A stretch of 64,000 bases of DNA from Silurus meridionalis (GCF_014805685.1 NC_060901.1:18702405-18766404), one strand, 5' to 3'; positions 42,149 through 54,882 are shown, counted from the stretch's first letter. The notes: generated by a model from the sequence alone, not told the origin. A program made the numbers and translations.

Positions 42149-42520
42149 GGTCAAAAGTATTGGGACACCCAACTTTTGCCATGTGACATTCTTTTTTCCA
42201 AAGTGTTCCCACAAAATTGATGTTATTGGATGATTTTCACATCATTAGGAGACCCAAACCGGTTCAAGCATAACAATGTGCATCCTTCAAAGCAGCCTAA
42301 TTAAGCAATCAGTTGGAGCGGAAGATCTCGAGCAGGTCTCCTATAGAGCTATAAACCTCATTGGGGATAAAACTGTCTTGAGAAAATCTAGTTGAACATC
42401 TTCCCAGAAGTTTGGAAGCTTATTATTAAAGCAAATTAGGACTCTGTGTGGAATTTGTTGTTTGAAAAGCACACACACCCCGATCTTACGGTCAGGTGTC
42501 CACAAACCTTTGGACTTGAG
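42149..42520. mobile_element. Tc1-type MITE between the convergent filament gene and pgm3
   Basis: The left end is GTCAAAAGTATTGGGACACC and the right end CAGGTGTCCACAAACCTTTG. Internal text is 'ggagcggaagatctcgagcag' and 'gttgaacatcttcccagaag'. Confidence 0.75.
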
Positions 42521-42555
42521 TAAATCAGAGATCAAGCAGAAAGTTTTACAAGATT

Positions 42556-42561
42556 TTTATT
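42556..42561 (-). terminator. Candidate polyadenylation signal of pgm3
   Basis: AATAAA on the minus strand lies 160 bases past the pgm3 stop codon. Confidence 0.4.
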
Positions 42562-42720
42562 TTTTTTAATTGTAGTTTTTGTTCTTTTATAAATTTTTTT
42601 TAATACCAAAAATATGTTCACAGTTCATATTAAACCATACAATAAGTGCAAACAGGATGTGCAGCAGTGAATCGAATTGAATCGAATCAAATCAAATGAT
42701 CAACGGGTTCACACTCGGTG

Positions 42721-42816
42721 TCAATTCAAAGGCTTCGGTTCGTCTCCGACTCCTCCGGCGAGCCGATATACAGCCAGACTGACTTGATGTGCCAGGGCGT
42801 CTACGCTCTCCTGCAT

Positions 42817-42852
<36 letters not shown>

Positions 42853-42872
42853 ACTGATCGTGTGAGATAGGA

Positions 42873-42936
<64 letters not shown>

Positions 42937-45900
42937 ACCTGCGTGTCAGCTTCAGCATACACCCGGACCACGTCCTCGGTGCCGGAGGGTCTCACGAAAG
43001 CCCGGGCTTGTCTGTATTTCTTGACCAGAGCATCTATGGAGTCTTGTAACCCGGCCGGCGTTACGGCACGTCGCTCTGCATCCGTCGTCTCGATCACCCG
43101 CCTATCTGCTACCTGAAGGTACAAACGAATACATCAGATCGAATTAAACAACGAAGACAAAAAAAACTTTAAGCATCTCTTCACACAAGGTGCTGTGCTT
43201 AAGTGCTCCCCCCCCACCATCACATTTTCCCCATGTGATCATTCTAAATAAAAAAATAAACAAATACAATTACAGTTCTGGAAAAAAATTACCTGCAATA
43301 TGATTTTGTGTCAAATGATGCAAAACGATCTTCAGACGGCTCTATATACTGTATATGGTGCTGTGCAATAATATTTACCCCCCCCCCTCAGTTCCTCATG
43401 TAATAATTAATTATAAATAAAAAAATAAAAAAATAAATCATCACATTTCTTGAAAATGTTTATCAAAAGATGCAAACCGATTTTCCAGGTTTTGTATATG
43501 CGTATATGTATACAGATAGCTAGATAGCTAGACAGACAGACAGACAGATAGATAGAGTGTTATGCATAAGTATTCACCCTCTATCCCTATCAAGGTTGAA
43601 ATATCTGCTGTATAGATTTTCGATCAAAAAGGTGAAATCCAGTATTCAATCGTTTTGCATAAGTATTTACACCCTTAACATTTCCTCATGTGAATAAATA
43701 AATAAATAAAGGAAATACACATTTACTATAAAAATACAGTGGTGTGCACATGTATTTACCCCCTTGATCTATTTATAACCCCTCCCCTTTTTTGTCATAC
43801 TTTTGCAACAGATTTTGCATACAATTTATACTTAAGACACATTAAGTAATCGTGCGTCATTAAATGCAATTTTAAATATGTTTCTCGACTGTATCCAAAT
43901 GAATATTTAAAATGGGAAAGTATTTACAAAAATTAAATAATAAATACATAAATAAAAAGGCATTTTATAAACTTAAGATTGGAGAAGAAACGCTCTACAA
44001 AGAGGCTCAAACAAACGACCTTGACTTTGAGCTGGCGGTTGGGCAGGTCGGTGTAAATGGAAGCCCAATCCTGAACACTCATCCCTCTGACGGCCAGCAT
44101 GGCTTCAATTAGGAGCATATCAGAAATGGCGTCACCTGTAGCCTTCAGCAGGAACACCACATAAAGCAGAGATTTTAGTCTCAGATTTTGTCACAAAAAC
44201 AATCCAGGTTCATTCATAGTAGTTACAAGAACTTGAAGTAATAAAACAGCTGGTGCTGGTGTTCACGGACCTGATTGATGAGGTTCACGGTGCTCTCCAG
44301 GAGCTTTCCCGCACGCTTCTTCTCATCGCTCGCGTTCGACTCTTCGGCCAGCTCCCGGATCTGCTCTTCTGCTTTTTTACTGAAAAGAACCTTCACCGTA
44401 GCAGAAAGCAAAAACTAATCAGATTCTACTTCAATCTGCCTTCAAACGGCCGTGATGTTGTGCGTGTTATATTTACCGTGCCGTGGCCGTTGGCTTCGAA
44501 GTAAACGCCGACGTCGAATTTCTGAGCCTCGTGATGCAAATGTTTGACTCCCGTCTTCGTACAGCAGACGGTAACCTAATCGCGTAGAGGAGAAAACACC
44601 CGTCATACGTCAGCGAGCGGGTTGTATCAACTAATAATGTGTGAGAGAAAGAGGTCTTCAAAACCACCTTCATGACGTCTTCGAGGTATCGTGTAGAGCT
44701 TCCGTTGGCGTATGCCGTTTGAACCACGGCGACCTGCAGGTTTAGCCCCGCCTACGGAAACACGTGTGTAAAATCAAGGTGAAGCATCATGAACTGTTTA
44801 GGTACTGATGCAGGTAACATTAGAAGGCCTGGGGATGTGTCTCAATTCATCAAATTGTTGAAATCGAGATTGCAACACCACGGAGGCCGAGGCGCGTCCT
44901 GAGGGACGCATAGAATGCAGATTAACATGGCAGAGGCAGAGCTGCATCTTCCTGAGGACGTCCCATACAACCGGTTGCCTTGGACCTCATATGAGTGGGT
45001 GTCAGAATACTTTTGGCCACATGCTGTATGGGTCGAGCTCATGATTTTTTTTTTGTTGTTGCTTCCCTACCGTAGTTCATTTTTAGAAATATATTAATAT
45101 TTATTAATTGTTATTATAGTGTCAGAACGAATCCCAACCCAAGGATTCGTACTGAACGTGGGACCGCATGCGTTCGTACCTCCGTCAAAAGCTCCTTGAG
45201 GTAGGTGCTAATCAGGGTAGCTATTTTATCGCCGTCCAAAAGATGGAAGCGTGCGTTAGAGTCGCTGTAGTAGTAAACGATTCGGTCCGCGTCGCCGTCG
45301 AAGGAGCAGCAGCGCTGACCCGGACTCATCTGCATACCTGGAGAGTTAAACAAAGGAAGAGAGATGAATCTACTTATCTTTTCATTTATTTATTTTTTTT
45401 ATTTTAATGCAGGTGTTTGTTTGTTTTTTATATACGTCACCATGCATCAGAATACATCGTTAAAACCGATATACAGAAAATAAATAGAACTAGAAATTAC
45501 ACGGTAGGACCAAAAGTTTGTGGACACCTGGTCGTAAGATTTGCATGTGCTTTTCTCGCTGTTATAATAACCTACACTCTTTCGGGAAGATGTTCCAATC
45601 CCAGCCACACTAAGCTACCTCCCTGTAGCCAGACCCATAACCCCATAGCTGCTTAGATGTATGAAGAGATCATGCCAAATGTAAATTATTCGGAAGGTTC
45701 ACATCCGGGTATCGTCGAGTGAGGGTTTCTTGACCCTCCGTGCTGCATCATGGCTGACCCCGCCTTCCTAACATGAAGATACGCGAAGAAGGTATTTCAC
45801 TGTGACAAAGTCTGTAGAAAGAAACACATACGGCTGGAAAAGGCCGGCCGGTTTGTGCGTACCTCGCGGAGCTTTCTGCTGCACTTTCACGTAATCGGCT

Positions 45901-46559
45901 CCGCACTCATAGTTGAGTCTCCCGCTGCTGCCGTCATTAAAGATCTCCACCTGCAGCTCGGGCTTCAGAAACGCCTCCATTTCTTTCATCTTCAGGGCCC
46001 CGATCCCGTTGGCGCCGTCCACCAGCAGCATCTTCTGGTCGAGGGTGCGCTTCGGGGCCTGGGGTGAGACACGATCCGGATCGACTGGGTTGAATTTAAG
46101 CACGACAGTGAACCCAAAAGTATTGGGACACCAGACTTTTCCAGCTACATGTGTTCCTCTAAAATAAAAATAAAAACCATTTTACCAGAAACTTGATTGT
46201 ATAGGATGTCTTAGAACATGGGTTGGAGTGGAAGATCTTATGGAGCTCCACACCTTGTGGAATGGGATGCTCAAAAAACTAAGCACATCCCATGCTTAAG
46301 CTCGAGTGTCCCAATACTTTTGCGCAGGTAGTGTATTCGTTCCTTGTAACCGATCGAAAAACTGATTCTCGTCTTACGTTCTTCGTGAGCTCCGCGAACG
46401 CCTTGGAGAGTTTCTCGTAATATCCTTGGGTCGTAGCGTCTCCGTAGCAACCGCCGGTGTTGCGACACAGGACCATATAATGCAGCTGAGGTGTGGTCAC
46501 AAGGCCAAAGTCTTTAATAAACACACCCACCCACACACCCACCCACACACCCACCCACA

Positions 46560-46612
<53 letters not shown>

Positions 46613-47557
46613 CAAACACAGAGCGATTCAAATTTGAATATAATACAAATAAAACCCAATTCTCTTAATGAGCACTATCTGTGAGCGCACCGTGACTATG
46701 GCCTTCTAAACAGGAAATGCCATCCAGCACGGCCCGGGACAGGTTCTCACTGCTTGGCCTGAGCAGAAAAACGTACAACCGGTCAGTTTGTACACGTCTA
46801 CACTTTATTTGCTTATTATTATAATAATAATAATATATTATTATTATAATGTATATTATTTTTATTATTATAATAATAATAATAATAATAATAATACGTC
46901 TGATGGATACCTGGTGTCTCGGCCGATTATGACACTCGCTGCCTGAGCCATGTCGACACCTTCGCTCTCGACGATGCCCTTCAGTACAGCGCACAAATCA
47001 TCCTGGTCCGCGTTGGCCAGCTGAGTGGCGTAGCCTTCCCAAGCCGGAGTCACCATCTCCCCCATCGGGTCGATCAGCTTCACCCCGTTGTCCTCCTGAG
47101 ATTGCACAAAATGAAAGAAAACGATTTTGAAGATTTACAAAAGTTTGTGGACACCTCAGCTCTTTGACAGAACCTCCACCCAAGATCTTCCACTCCAACC
47201 CCATATCTTCAAGGGGCTGGCACGGTGTCGTCGTCACGTTCGAGCGAAGGCTGAATTCAGTGCCATCCAAAGACATCACAAACAATAGTCTGCTATTTGA
47301 ATAGTTGGGTGTCCCAATACTTTTGGCCACACTGTTAACGCACCACCCACCTCTGGATTGTGTGACGCCGTGACCATGACGCCGATGGTGGACTTGGTTT
47401 GCTTGGACCTCAGCGTGGCTAGCAGGCCCATGCGGAACATCACGTGGTCCAGACGATCGGCGGCGGTTCGGAACCCGGCCGTTCCGTACTGTAACGTCAG
47501 CCCCTTCGGTTTCGGGTGGAGCGCGGATTTCTGGGAAACGTCCCCAAACTGGGCCAT
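42721..47557 (-). CDS. pgm3: Phosphoacetylglucosamine mutase, twelve coding exons
   Basis: The exons, in transcript order, are 47557-47351, 47095-46911, 46758-46691, 46511-46378, 46058-45863, 45337-45180, 44751-44668, 44575-44477, 44390-44271, 44142-44020, 43112-42939 and 42810-42721. All junctions are GT-AG and in phase, giving 545 residues (human 542). The enzyme converts GlcNAc-6-phosphate to GlcNAc-1-phosphate in the cytosolic UDP-GlcNAc pathway. The active-site serine is in VTASHNPE (Ser65). The metal loop DGDADR is at about 277-282, the sugar-binding [11 protein letters not shown] region follows at about residues 367-377, and the phosphate-binding RPSGTED is at about 499-505. The start aligns with the mammalian N-terminus ([18 protein letters not shown]). 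A non-coding first exon probably lies upstream at 48502-48600. Introns are full of Tc1-type MITEs and (CA)n tracts. Confidence 0.97.
42811..42938. repeat. pgm3 intron 11, built from opposed (CA)n and (TG)n tracts
   Basis: The whole 128-bp intron is (CA)n at 42820-42851, a 25-bp spacer, and (TG)n at 42874-42926, plus short splice-site sequence. The tracts are inverted relative to each other and can pair. Confidence 0.9.
45503..45790. mobile_element. Tc1-type MITE fragment in a pgm3 intron
   Basis: The left end 'ggaccaaaagtttgtggacacctgg' is clear and internal phrases include 'gggaagatgttccaatcc'. The right end is decayed. Confidence 0.55.
46106..46335. mobile_element. Tc1-type MITE in pgm3 intron 4
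   Basis: The left end is GAACCCAAAAGTATTGGGAC and the right end GAGTGTCCCAATACTTTTGC. The internal sequence is deleted to about 230 bp. Confidence 0.7.
46525..46610. repeat. (CACC)n/(CA)n tract beside the acceptor of pgm3 exon 4
   Basis: On the minus strand this is a GT-rich run ending 14 bases before the AG of the exon at 46378-46511, so it sits where a pyrimidine tract is expected. Confidence 0.85.
47137..47336. mobile_element. Tc1-type MITE in pgm3 intron 1
   Basis: The left end is ACAAAAGTTTGTGGACACCT and the right end GGTGTCCCAATACTTTTGGC, with about 200 bp between the outer ends. Confidence 0.7.
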
Positions 47558-48021
47558 GGCTAAAATACAGAAATCAGGAAAGAGTGAGACGTTTGCAAGT
47601 TCTACACTTTTTAATTTTTTTCATAAAGCAGAATATAGGGTAGTACCAAAAATATATGGACACCCCGCCATCATACCCCTCCATATCCGGATTGAATCCC
47701 ACTTATAATAAACCTATACTACATCCTGGTGGCAGAAGATATTCAAATACAGGAGCATTATCTAGATCGGAAAGGGCCTGCGAGGGTCTTCCGGTTCATT
47801 CCAAAGGTGTCGAAGAGGGTTGAGGAGGTCATAGATCTGTGCACAAGTTCTTCATGGAGGTCATGTGGTGTCCAGGAGAATGGTAGAACACAATTTGGGA
47901 ATCTGAGTGCTTAGGGAAATTGTAATACTACAGCGTATGGAGACTAAATACAGGATGGTCCTAAAGAGTACAACCAATCACAAGCTGGTATACCTGCCAA
48001 CCTGCCTCAATTACACAACTA

Positions 48022-48388
48022 CACACTATCGGGCCAGAAGTATTCAGACACCCGACTTTCCCCATACGTAATTTGTGGTTCTTTACTGTTCCCACTGAAA
48101 GGCACACAATAGTATAGAACGTCTTGGGAATTTTTTCCATTTATTAAACTTAAAACCTGTTCAGTGCTCCTGTGCACAATTCCAGCTCCATGAAAAATAT
48201 GGGTCGGAGTAGAAGATCTTGGAAGATCTCTAAATTCTAATTGAACACCTCTGGGATGAATTGGAACTGGTCTGATGGAACATCTTCCCAGAAGAGTGGC
48301 GCTTATTATAATAGCAATTGTGGAATGGGATGTTCACAAAGCACAAAACAATGACAGTCAGGTGTCCATAAACTTTTAGCCATGCACC
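48022..48388. mobile_element. Tc1-type MITE upstream of the pgm3 start codon
   Basis: The left end is CACTATCGGGCCAGAAGTAT and the right end CAGGTGTCCATAAACTTTTA. The interior has 'ggtcggagtagaagatcttgg' and 'ggaacatcttcccagaagagtggcgcttattata'. A more degenerate copy precedes it at about 47638-47990. Confidence 0.7.
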
Positions 48389-48501
48389 CGTTAATTTAGT
48401 AACATATTTATAATCCTATTTATATACAAACATATTCATTTATAATTCCTAATTTTACAAATTAAAAAAATTAAATCATTTCAGTTGTTATACTCACTTA
48501 C

Positions 48502-48726
48502 TCGGGTGTTGTCAAACCAAATCTGAAGTGATTGAAGTTCCTGCTTCCGGGTTGATGATGTGGCCGGTTGGCGCATGCGCAGTCATAAATAAGACCGTCC
48601 CTCTTACTAAGTGCACTATGTAGGGTGTAAAATCAGAGCTCATTTATTATCGCTTTTGGGATCCGGCCGAATCGAGGGGCGCGTTCATGGAGATCAGAGT
48701 CTGAGCGAAGCGAACTGCGCATGCGC
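48502..48726 (-). promoter_or_regulatory. pgm3 promoter: non-coding first exon and two NRF-1 palindromes
   Basis: GCGCATGCGC, the exact NRF-1 palindrome, occurs at 48571-48580 and again at 48717-48726. A strong minus-strand donor (CCCGA|GTAAGTGAG, with the GT at 48501-48500) suggests a non-coding first exon ending at 48502. NRF-1 promoters are typical of housekeeping genes. The transcription start is not determined. Confidence 0.55.
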
Positions 48727-48729
48727 TGA

Positions 48730-48734
<5 letters not shown>

Positions 48735-48761
<27 letters not shown>

Positions 48762-48936
48762 TCTATCTTTATGTATGTATGTTTGTATGTATTTAAGAAG
48801 TATGTGTGTAAAAGAAAAAAGTCAGTAGTTTGTTGTTTGTGTTCACATTTATAGATTGTTGAAAATTCACCTTCAGCTGTTTAAACAGACGTCTCGCTGT
48901 ACAGCATCCTACCGAAGGAGACCTATTTGTGCATTT

Positions 48937-49008
<72 letters not shown>

Positions 49009-49088
49009 AAAAGAACACAAGAGTCGCAGCTGCACTGGCAAGGCACAAAAATGTGGGTCTTTATGCTGGATTCCTGTCTCACGCTGTG

Positions 49089-49121
<33 letters not shown>

Positions 49122-49125
49122 GCAT
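48735..49125. repeat. (TCTA)n, (TG)n and (CA)n microsatellites
   Basis: Tracts are (TCTG/TCTA)n at about 48734-48770, (TG)n at 48942-49002 and (CA)n at 49091-49121. No gene is visible. Confidence 0.9.
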
Positions 49126-49429
49126 GCACGCACACACTCTCTCTCATCAGAACTGTGGCTTCTACTACATCTTAAATACAGCAACAAAGAAAAAAAATGC
49201 AATTAAAATAATTTAAAAAACATTGACAGTAACAGAATGTTTTTAATGGTTATAATGGGAATTTTATTGATTTGATTGGAAACTGTAATGGTGTAATATA
49301 ACCCTGTAGGTGTGTACTGGTATTATGTTGCCTTCTATTGATATTAATACTATTAAGGACCAATAGAACACATTTAGGGACCATTGGGGCATTAATAAAG
49401 CATCCAGATCCCAGGAGGCCACTCAAGAT

Positions 49430-49455
49430 CAGGTGTCCTAATACTTTTAGTCCCA
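49430..49455. mobile_element. Tc1-type MITE end fragment
   Basis: The phrase 'caggtgtcctaatacttttagtcccag' marks one end. The other end is unclear, with family-like text back to about 49360. Confidence 0.45.
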
Positions 49456-49749
49456 GTTTTCTCAGTCTTCTCACAGGTTTTTGTTTCATTTGTTGTTCAT
49501 TTCGACACTCTACAGTCCTGCTGTCTCTTAGTTACGACTGGAAGAACAAAAGTTCAGCGAGAATTAACAGCAGGGCCGAGACAAAGATCGGAAAGATTGA
49601 AAGAGGGCAGAAAAACGAATAACACAAAACACATAACACTTTTTATACTTAGGATACAAAAGGGATGAAAAAAAGTTGTTAAATCACTTGCTCATGAATA
49701 AATCTTCATGCCCCCTTTGTGCTCTCTCTCCATCTCTATTTTTTTTCTC

Positions 49750-50530
49750 TGAGGAGATAACAAATCAGAATTTTTTAAGATAACCCAGAATTTGGAGATT
49801 CTGTGATTTCAGATTTTGAGATAAGAAGTCAAAATTCCGATATAACCAGTACGGATTTTTACGTAATAATAAGTCAGGAAAGTTGAAATGATAAAGAATT
49901 CTGAGATAATGAGTAAAAATATTGAGATAATAAGCAGAAATTTGAGATAAAAGGTTACAATTTTGAGATAAGTCTGATTTCTTTTTAGATAAGTCTGAGA
50001 TAATGAGTAAGAATGTTTTCGATAAAATCCGAATTTAGATTAAGTAAAAAATTTGAGATCATATGTCAAAAATGTTGAGATAAGAAGTCAGAATTATTAA
50101 AACAATAAATCAGCATTTTGAGATAATAAGTAAAAATTCTAAGATGTCAGATATAGAATTGTTTAATATAAAACAATAATTTTGTGATAATAATTTAGAA
50201 CTCTGAGATAATAAATAAAAAAAATCTGAGATGATATATCGGATTTTTATAACAAAAGGTAAGCAAATTTTAAGATGTCTGAATTTTTTGTCAAAATACA
50301 ATTTTTGAGATAAGAAGTCAGATCATTCTCAACATTTTTGAGACAAGTCAGAAATCTGAGATAATTAGTAAGAAATCTTGAGATAATAAGTCCAAAGTTT
50401 TGGGATAATTAGTCAAAATTCTGAGATAAATTCGAATTATTGAGATACGTTGAGATGCGTAAAAAAAACGAGATATGAGTAAGAATTATTGAGATAATAA
50501 ACCAGAATATCTGAGATAATAAGTCAGAAT
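49750..50530. repeat. Diverged minisatellite (TTGAGATAATAAGTCAGAA-like) upstream of the xCT-like gene
   Basis: About 780 bases of imperfect copies of a unit close to TTGAGATAATAAGTCAGAAT, 18-23 bp long. Several tens of copies are present. It ends about 180 bases before the start codon of the transporter. Confidence 0.85.
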
Positions 50531-50533
50531 TTG

Positions 50534-50544
50534 GTGACAGTGCA
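50534..50544 (+). promoter_or_regulatory. Candidate antioxidant response element
   Basis: GTGACAGTGCA fits the RTGAYnnnGCR consensus exactly and lies about 170 bases before the transporter start codon. Mammalian SLC7A11 is induced by NRF2 through such elements. A chance match in this length of sequence is possible. Confidence 0.3.
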
Positions 50545-50711
50545 TCAAACAGCACAAACAAAAGGTTGTTAAAGAAATCTTTGTGCCCACCCCCCCATGG
50601 CCTTGCTCCGACCCCCTAACCACATGTTTACCTCCACTGTGAGGGTTGTGCTGTTGCTCTGCTCGGCAGCAGGAGGTTCCTCTCTCTCTTCGTCCCTCTT
50701 TCTCTAAAGAG

Positions 50712-53700
50712 ATGTCAGTATTGAAGGGATCTGAAGCAGACATGGTGAACCAGAAAACAGAGGATGAAGGGACGGACAATCGGGTCCACCTGAGGCGCAG
50801 CATTAGCCTGGTGCCTGCGGTGTCTTTTATCGTGGGCAGCATGGTGGGCAGCGGGATCTTCATCGCCCCTAAAGGAGTGCACATCAACACAGGCAGCGTG
50901 GGGCTCTCGCTGCTCGTCTGGGCGCTCTGTGGACTCCTGTCTACGTTTGGTATGTTTGATAAAGTAAAAACAAATAACCGATCAAATGTATAGGGAAGGT
51001 TTGGGATTTTCTTTTCTCTTCGCTTGAAAATATTAGATACCTGACCATAAGATAAGATGTGCATAGTGCATGCATGTATAGTGAGATGGATGGTGTAAGA
51101 TCCAAGATATTTATTTGAGATAAAAGAGCAGGTCTAGAAATATCAAACTAAAGAACTGAAATAAACATAATGGGAAATTAGGACACAGGTGCTAGTAATC
51201 ACAACATGACACAAGTTTACAGGTTGAGCCTCTTGTCAGGATGCCAGGATGTAAAAAATCATATAATGGTCTTGTCGTGTTTTTGAATTCAGGTGCTTTG
51301 TGCTACGCTGAGCTGGGAACCAGTTTCAGAAAGTCTGGTGCACATTACACGTATTTGCTTGAGACCCTGGGGCCACTTCCTGCTTTCCTGAGGCTTTGGT
51401 CTGAGTTCATTTTCATCAGGTATCTAAATCACAAGATCAATAATAAATTAAATGAATTGCTCTGATTTGGGATGTTGTGAAACAGGAAGTCGCTGTGAAA
51501 AGACAACAATTTCAACCTAATGTTTGGACTTCGGGGTTGCTGCTTATCTTTTCGCAGACCCGCGGTGACGGCGTATATCGCCCTGGCTTTCGGACACTAT
51601 GTCGTCGAACCGTTTTTCACGCCGTGCCCAGCTCCTCTGCCGCTAATCAAATTGACCAGCTTTCTCGGAGTCAGTGAGTGAAATTTCTGTGCATCGAATT
51701 GTTCCCATGACGACGTCCTGCTAAACAGAATAATGAAGAGTGTCTCGCTTTATCAATGTATGTTTCATTCTAAAATGATGCTGATAGGTACTATTGGGAC
51801 ACCTGACGCTTGAACTAGGAGACCCCAAACCTCCAGCCTGACGATGCCTCTGTGCTCAAATAGCAAATAACAGCAAATAAGGACTCAAATGCTCAGTCAA
51901 ATTCTTCTTATGTATATCCCAGACATGTCAAAGTGCAAGGTCAGCCATGATACAGTGCTCCTGGAGCTGAGAGGGTTAAGGGCCTTGTTTAAGGGTCCAA
52001 CATTGGTAGTACTGCGGCCTGAATTCCTGTCCTTCCAATTTGTAATCAAAAGTTCTAACCTTTGAGCCACTACAGACCCAAAACACAGCTATGTTGGTCA
52101 GCATTGTTCAGGGATTGAATACCTGGTTTTAGGTGTCCACAAGCATAGATACATATATATTGGTGCATCTGCAGAAAAGTTAACAATGTGATGCAAATTT
52201 ATTTCTATAGAATTATTAGTAAATGCGCGATACTTTTTGAAAGTGACCAATTATTTATGACCAATATTTGCTATGTAGATCGAGTTCTCCTAAACCCAAA
52301 ACTACGGAGGACAAGGCACGTCCTGAGAGTCACATTGAATACAGATTAACATGGCAGAGGTAGAGCTGCAACTTCCTGAAAACCGAACAGGAAAATATCC
52401 TCTGGTTTTATTTCATATTTCAAAGGGGCCATGTGTTAGCAGTCAGAAGGCACTTGATAAAGTAAACCGATGATTTGCTGTTTTGAAGAAAAACAAAAGC
52501 GAACTTTCTGTACCATATTGTACACCATCGTATTTTTTCCAGTGCGTCGTATCACTTTTCTGCTGTTTTTTAGCATTTCTGGTCGCTGTGAACTGCTGGA
52601 GCGTATCGCTAGCCTCTCGTATGCAGGTTGTCCTCCTGATCGTTAAACTCTTTGCTCTGGTTCTGATCATCGTCCCAGGAGTTATGGCTCTGGCCCAAGG
52701 TAGCGCAGATTCCATCGCAGCAATTTCATCCCAACGTGGAACGTAAGATCCTGCTGTAACGCTTGCGTTTATCTCCGTTCAGGGCGAACCGAAAACTTCG
52801 AGAACGCTTTCAAGATGGAGTCGCTCTCGCTAGCAAAGCTGCCATTAGCCTTCTACTCGGGGCTTTACGCCTATTCCGGATGGTAAGTAACAACTTCTGA
52901 TTTTTATTTAATTTTTTGGAAATAAATCAAAATTTGCAGCTCATTATACAGTTCATAAGAGGTTATTTACATGTAAATACATATCTGGAATTATATGAGC
53001 CACATTGTGTGGACCAAAAGTATTCGGACACATAGTATGTGGTTCTTCCACGAATTGTTACCCCAAAACCAAACACGTCTTCGGATGCACTAGAATGAAA
53101 TGTTCCTTTTTTCACTTCAAGTAAAACCATGCTGGTAGATATACTTTATGAGCAAAAGTATCGGGACAACAACAGCCAGGGTTGGAGTGGAAGATCTAAA
53201 GTGGCCTGCTATAACCCGTACTGAACACCTTTGGGTGTTGGGAAAGCTGGATGGTGAGGAGGGAGGGGGTATAATATGTGCAAATTGTTCTACTGCAATA
53301 CAAAAAAAAAATATTTTGGTTTAAAACCAAGAAGCAGAAGCTCAGAGGTCCTGGTTTTTATATCTTTATCCATGCTCGTAAACTTGTTGCTTCGCTTTTT
53401 TTCAGGTTTGCGTTGAACTTCGTGACCGAAGAAGTTATCGATCCAAAAAGGTACACAATGCTGGTGGATTATCAGATTTTTCAGTTCACACACTTTCATA
53501 ATTATGTTTCTATGTGTGTATTTTCCAGGAACATTCCGCTGGCCATCAGTTTGTCCATGGTCACGGTTACTACTTTATACGTGCTCGTGAACGTCGCGTA
53601 TTACACCGTGATTACCGAAGACGAGCTGCTGAGATCGGACGCCGTCGCGGTGGTCGGTATTCGTAGAATTTATTTGCATCGTACTATGGCGTTTTTGCAG

Positions 53701-54196
53701 CCATATGACATTCTTTCTCAAAAAGTCCCCACAAAGATGCTACACAATTGTATTTACATCTTTGGATGCATTAACATGAAAATTCTCCCTTCATTTAAAC
53801 TACAAAAAACGTTTTTTCCTGACCCTGTGCTCAAACCCAGTGTGGAAGATCTTGCTTTAGAGCTATTAAAATGAATTTTCTATATTGAATTCACCACAAG
53901 TCTCTATAAACTCTTTCACCAGAATAAACACACATCTCTACAAAATGTAGAGGAACATCTTCTCTGAAGTTTTAAGGATACTAGAACTGATCATGTGGAA
54001 TGAGATGTTTCCACAAACTTCAAATCAATCTTTTTTTCAGACATTCACCAGCAAAGTCCTGCCCAGGATGGTGTCAGTGGTGCCCCTACTGGTGGCCATG
54101 TCCTGTCTAGGGGCCATGAACGGAGGGATCTTTTCAGTACCGAGGTACAAAATCAGTTTAAAGCAAATGTAACTTTGTCTGGTTAATAGGTTTTTT

Positions 54197-54289
<93 letters not shown>

Positions 54290-54882
54290 ATGTTATTTGT
54301 GGCAGCCAGAGAAAGGCAATGGCCAGCTATATTTTCCATGATACACATACGAAGAAAGACACCGATGCCTGCTGTTCTACTGCTGGTAATCCACTGTATT
54401 TCAGATTCTTCATTCCTTCTTCATCATCTGTTCATTTTTAATTTCCCACAATGCTTCTGCATGCTCAATTCTGATTGGCCAGAAAGTCTTTTCTCCATAG
54501 TATTCATTCTAATAAATTATGACCTCTGTAGTAAAAAAAACATGGTAGTGATGAATCGTTAATAAACCGTTCGTTCATTTTGAACGAGTCTTTATCGTGA
54601 CTCAGAAGAATGAGTCACGATTCGTTTATTTTTTACTGGACGCACATGAGCAGAGCATCGCTGAATCTCTGTAGGTTATGTACAGGATGGGACATAGTGG
54701 AGTGATGGGAAGATAGAATAATTTTTTATTGACTTGTTTATTTGAATTTCGTTCATCAAAATGAACTCAAAAAAAAGATTTGTTCATTTTGAGGAACGAG
54801 ATTCAAAGAACCGAGTCGTTAAAATGATTCAATCTTCCCATTAATACTTTATGGAGGACAGGTCATATAAACGAGTGAAATA

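Noticed and set aside
50646..50711. Upstream in-frame ATG as start of the transporter (MCCCSARQQ...)
   Set aside because: The extension is Cys-rich, resembles no SLC7 N-terminus, and family members start shortly before the first membrane segment, so 50712 is preferred.
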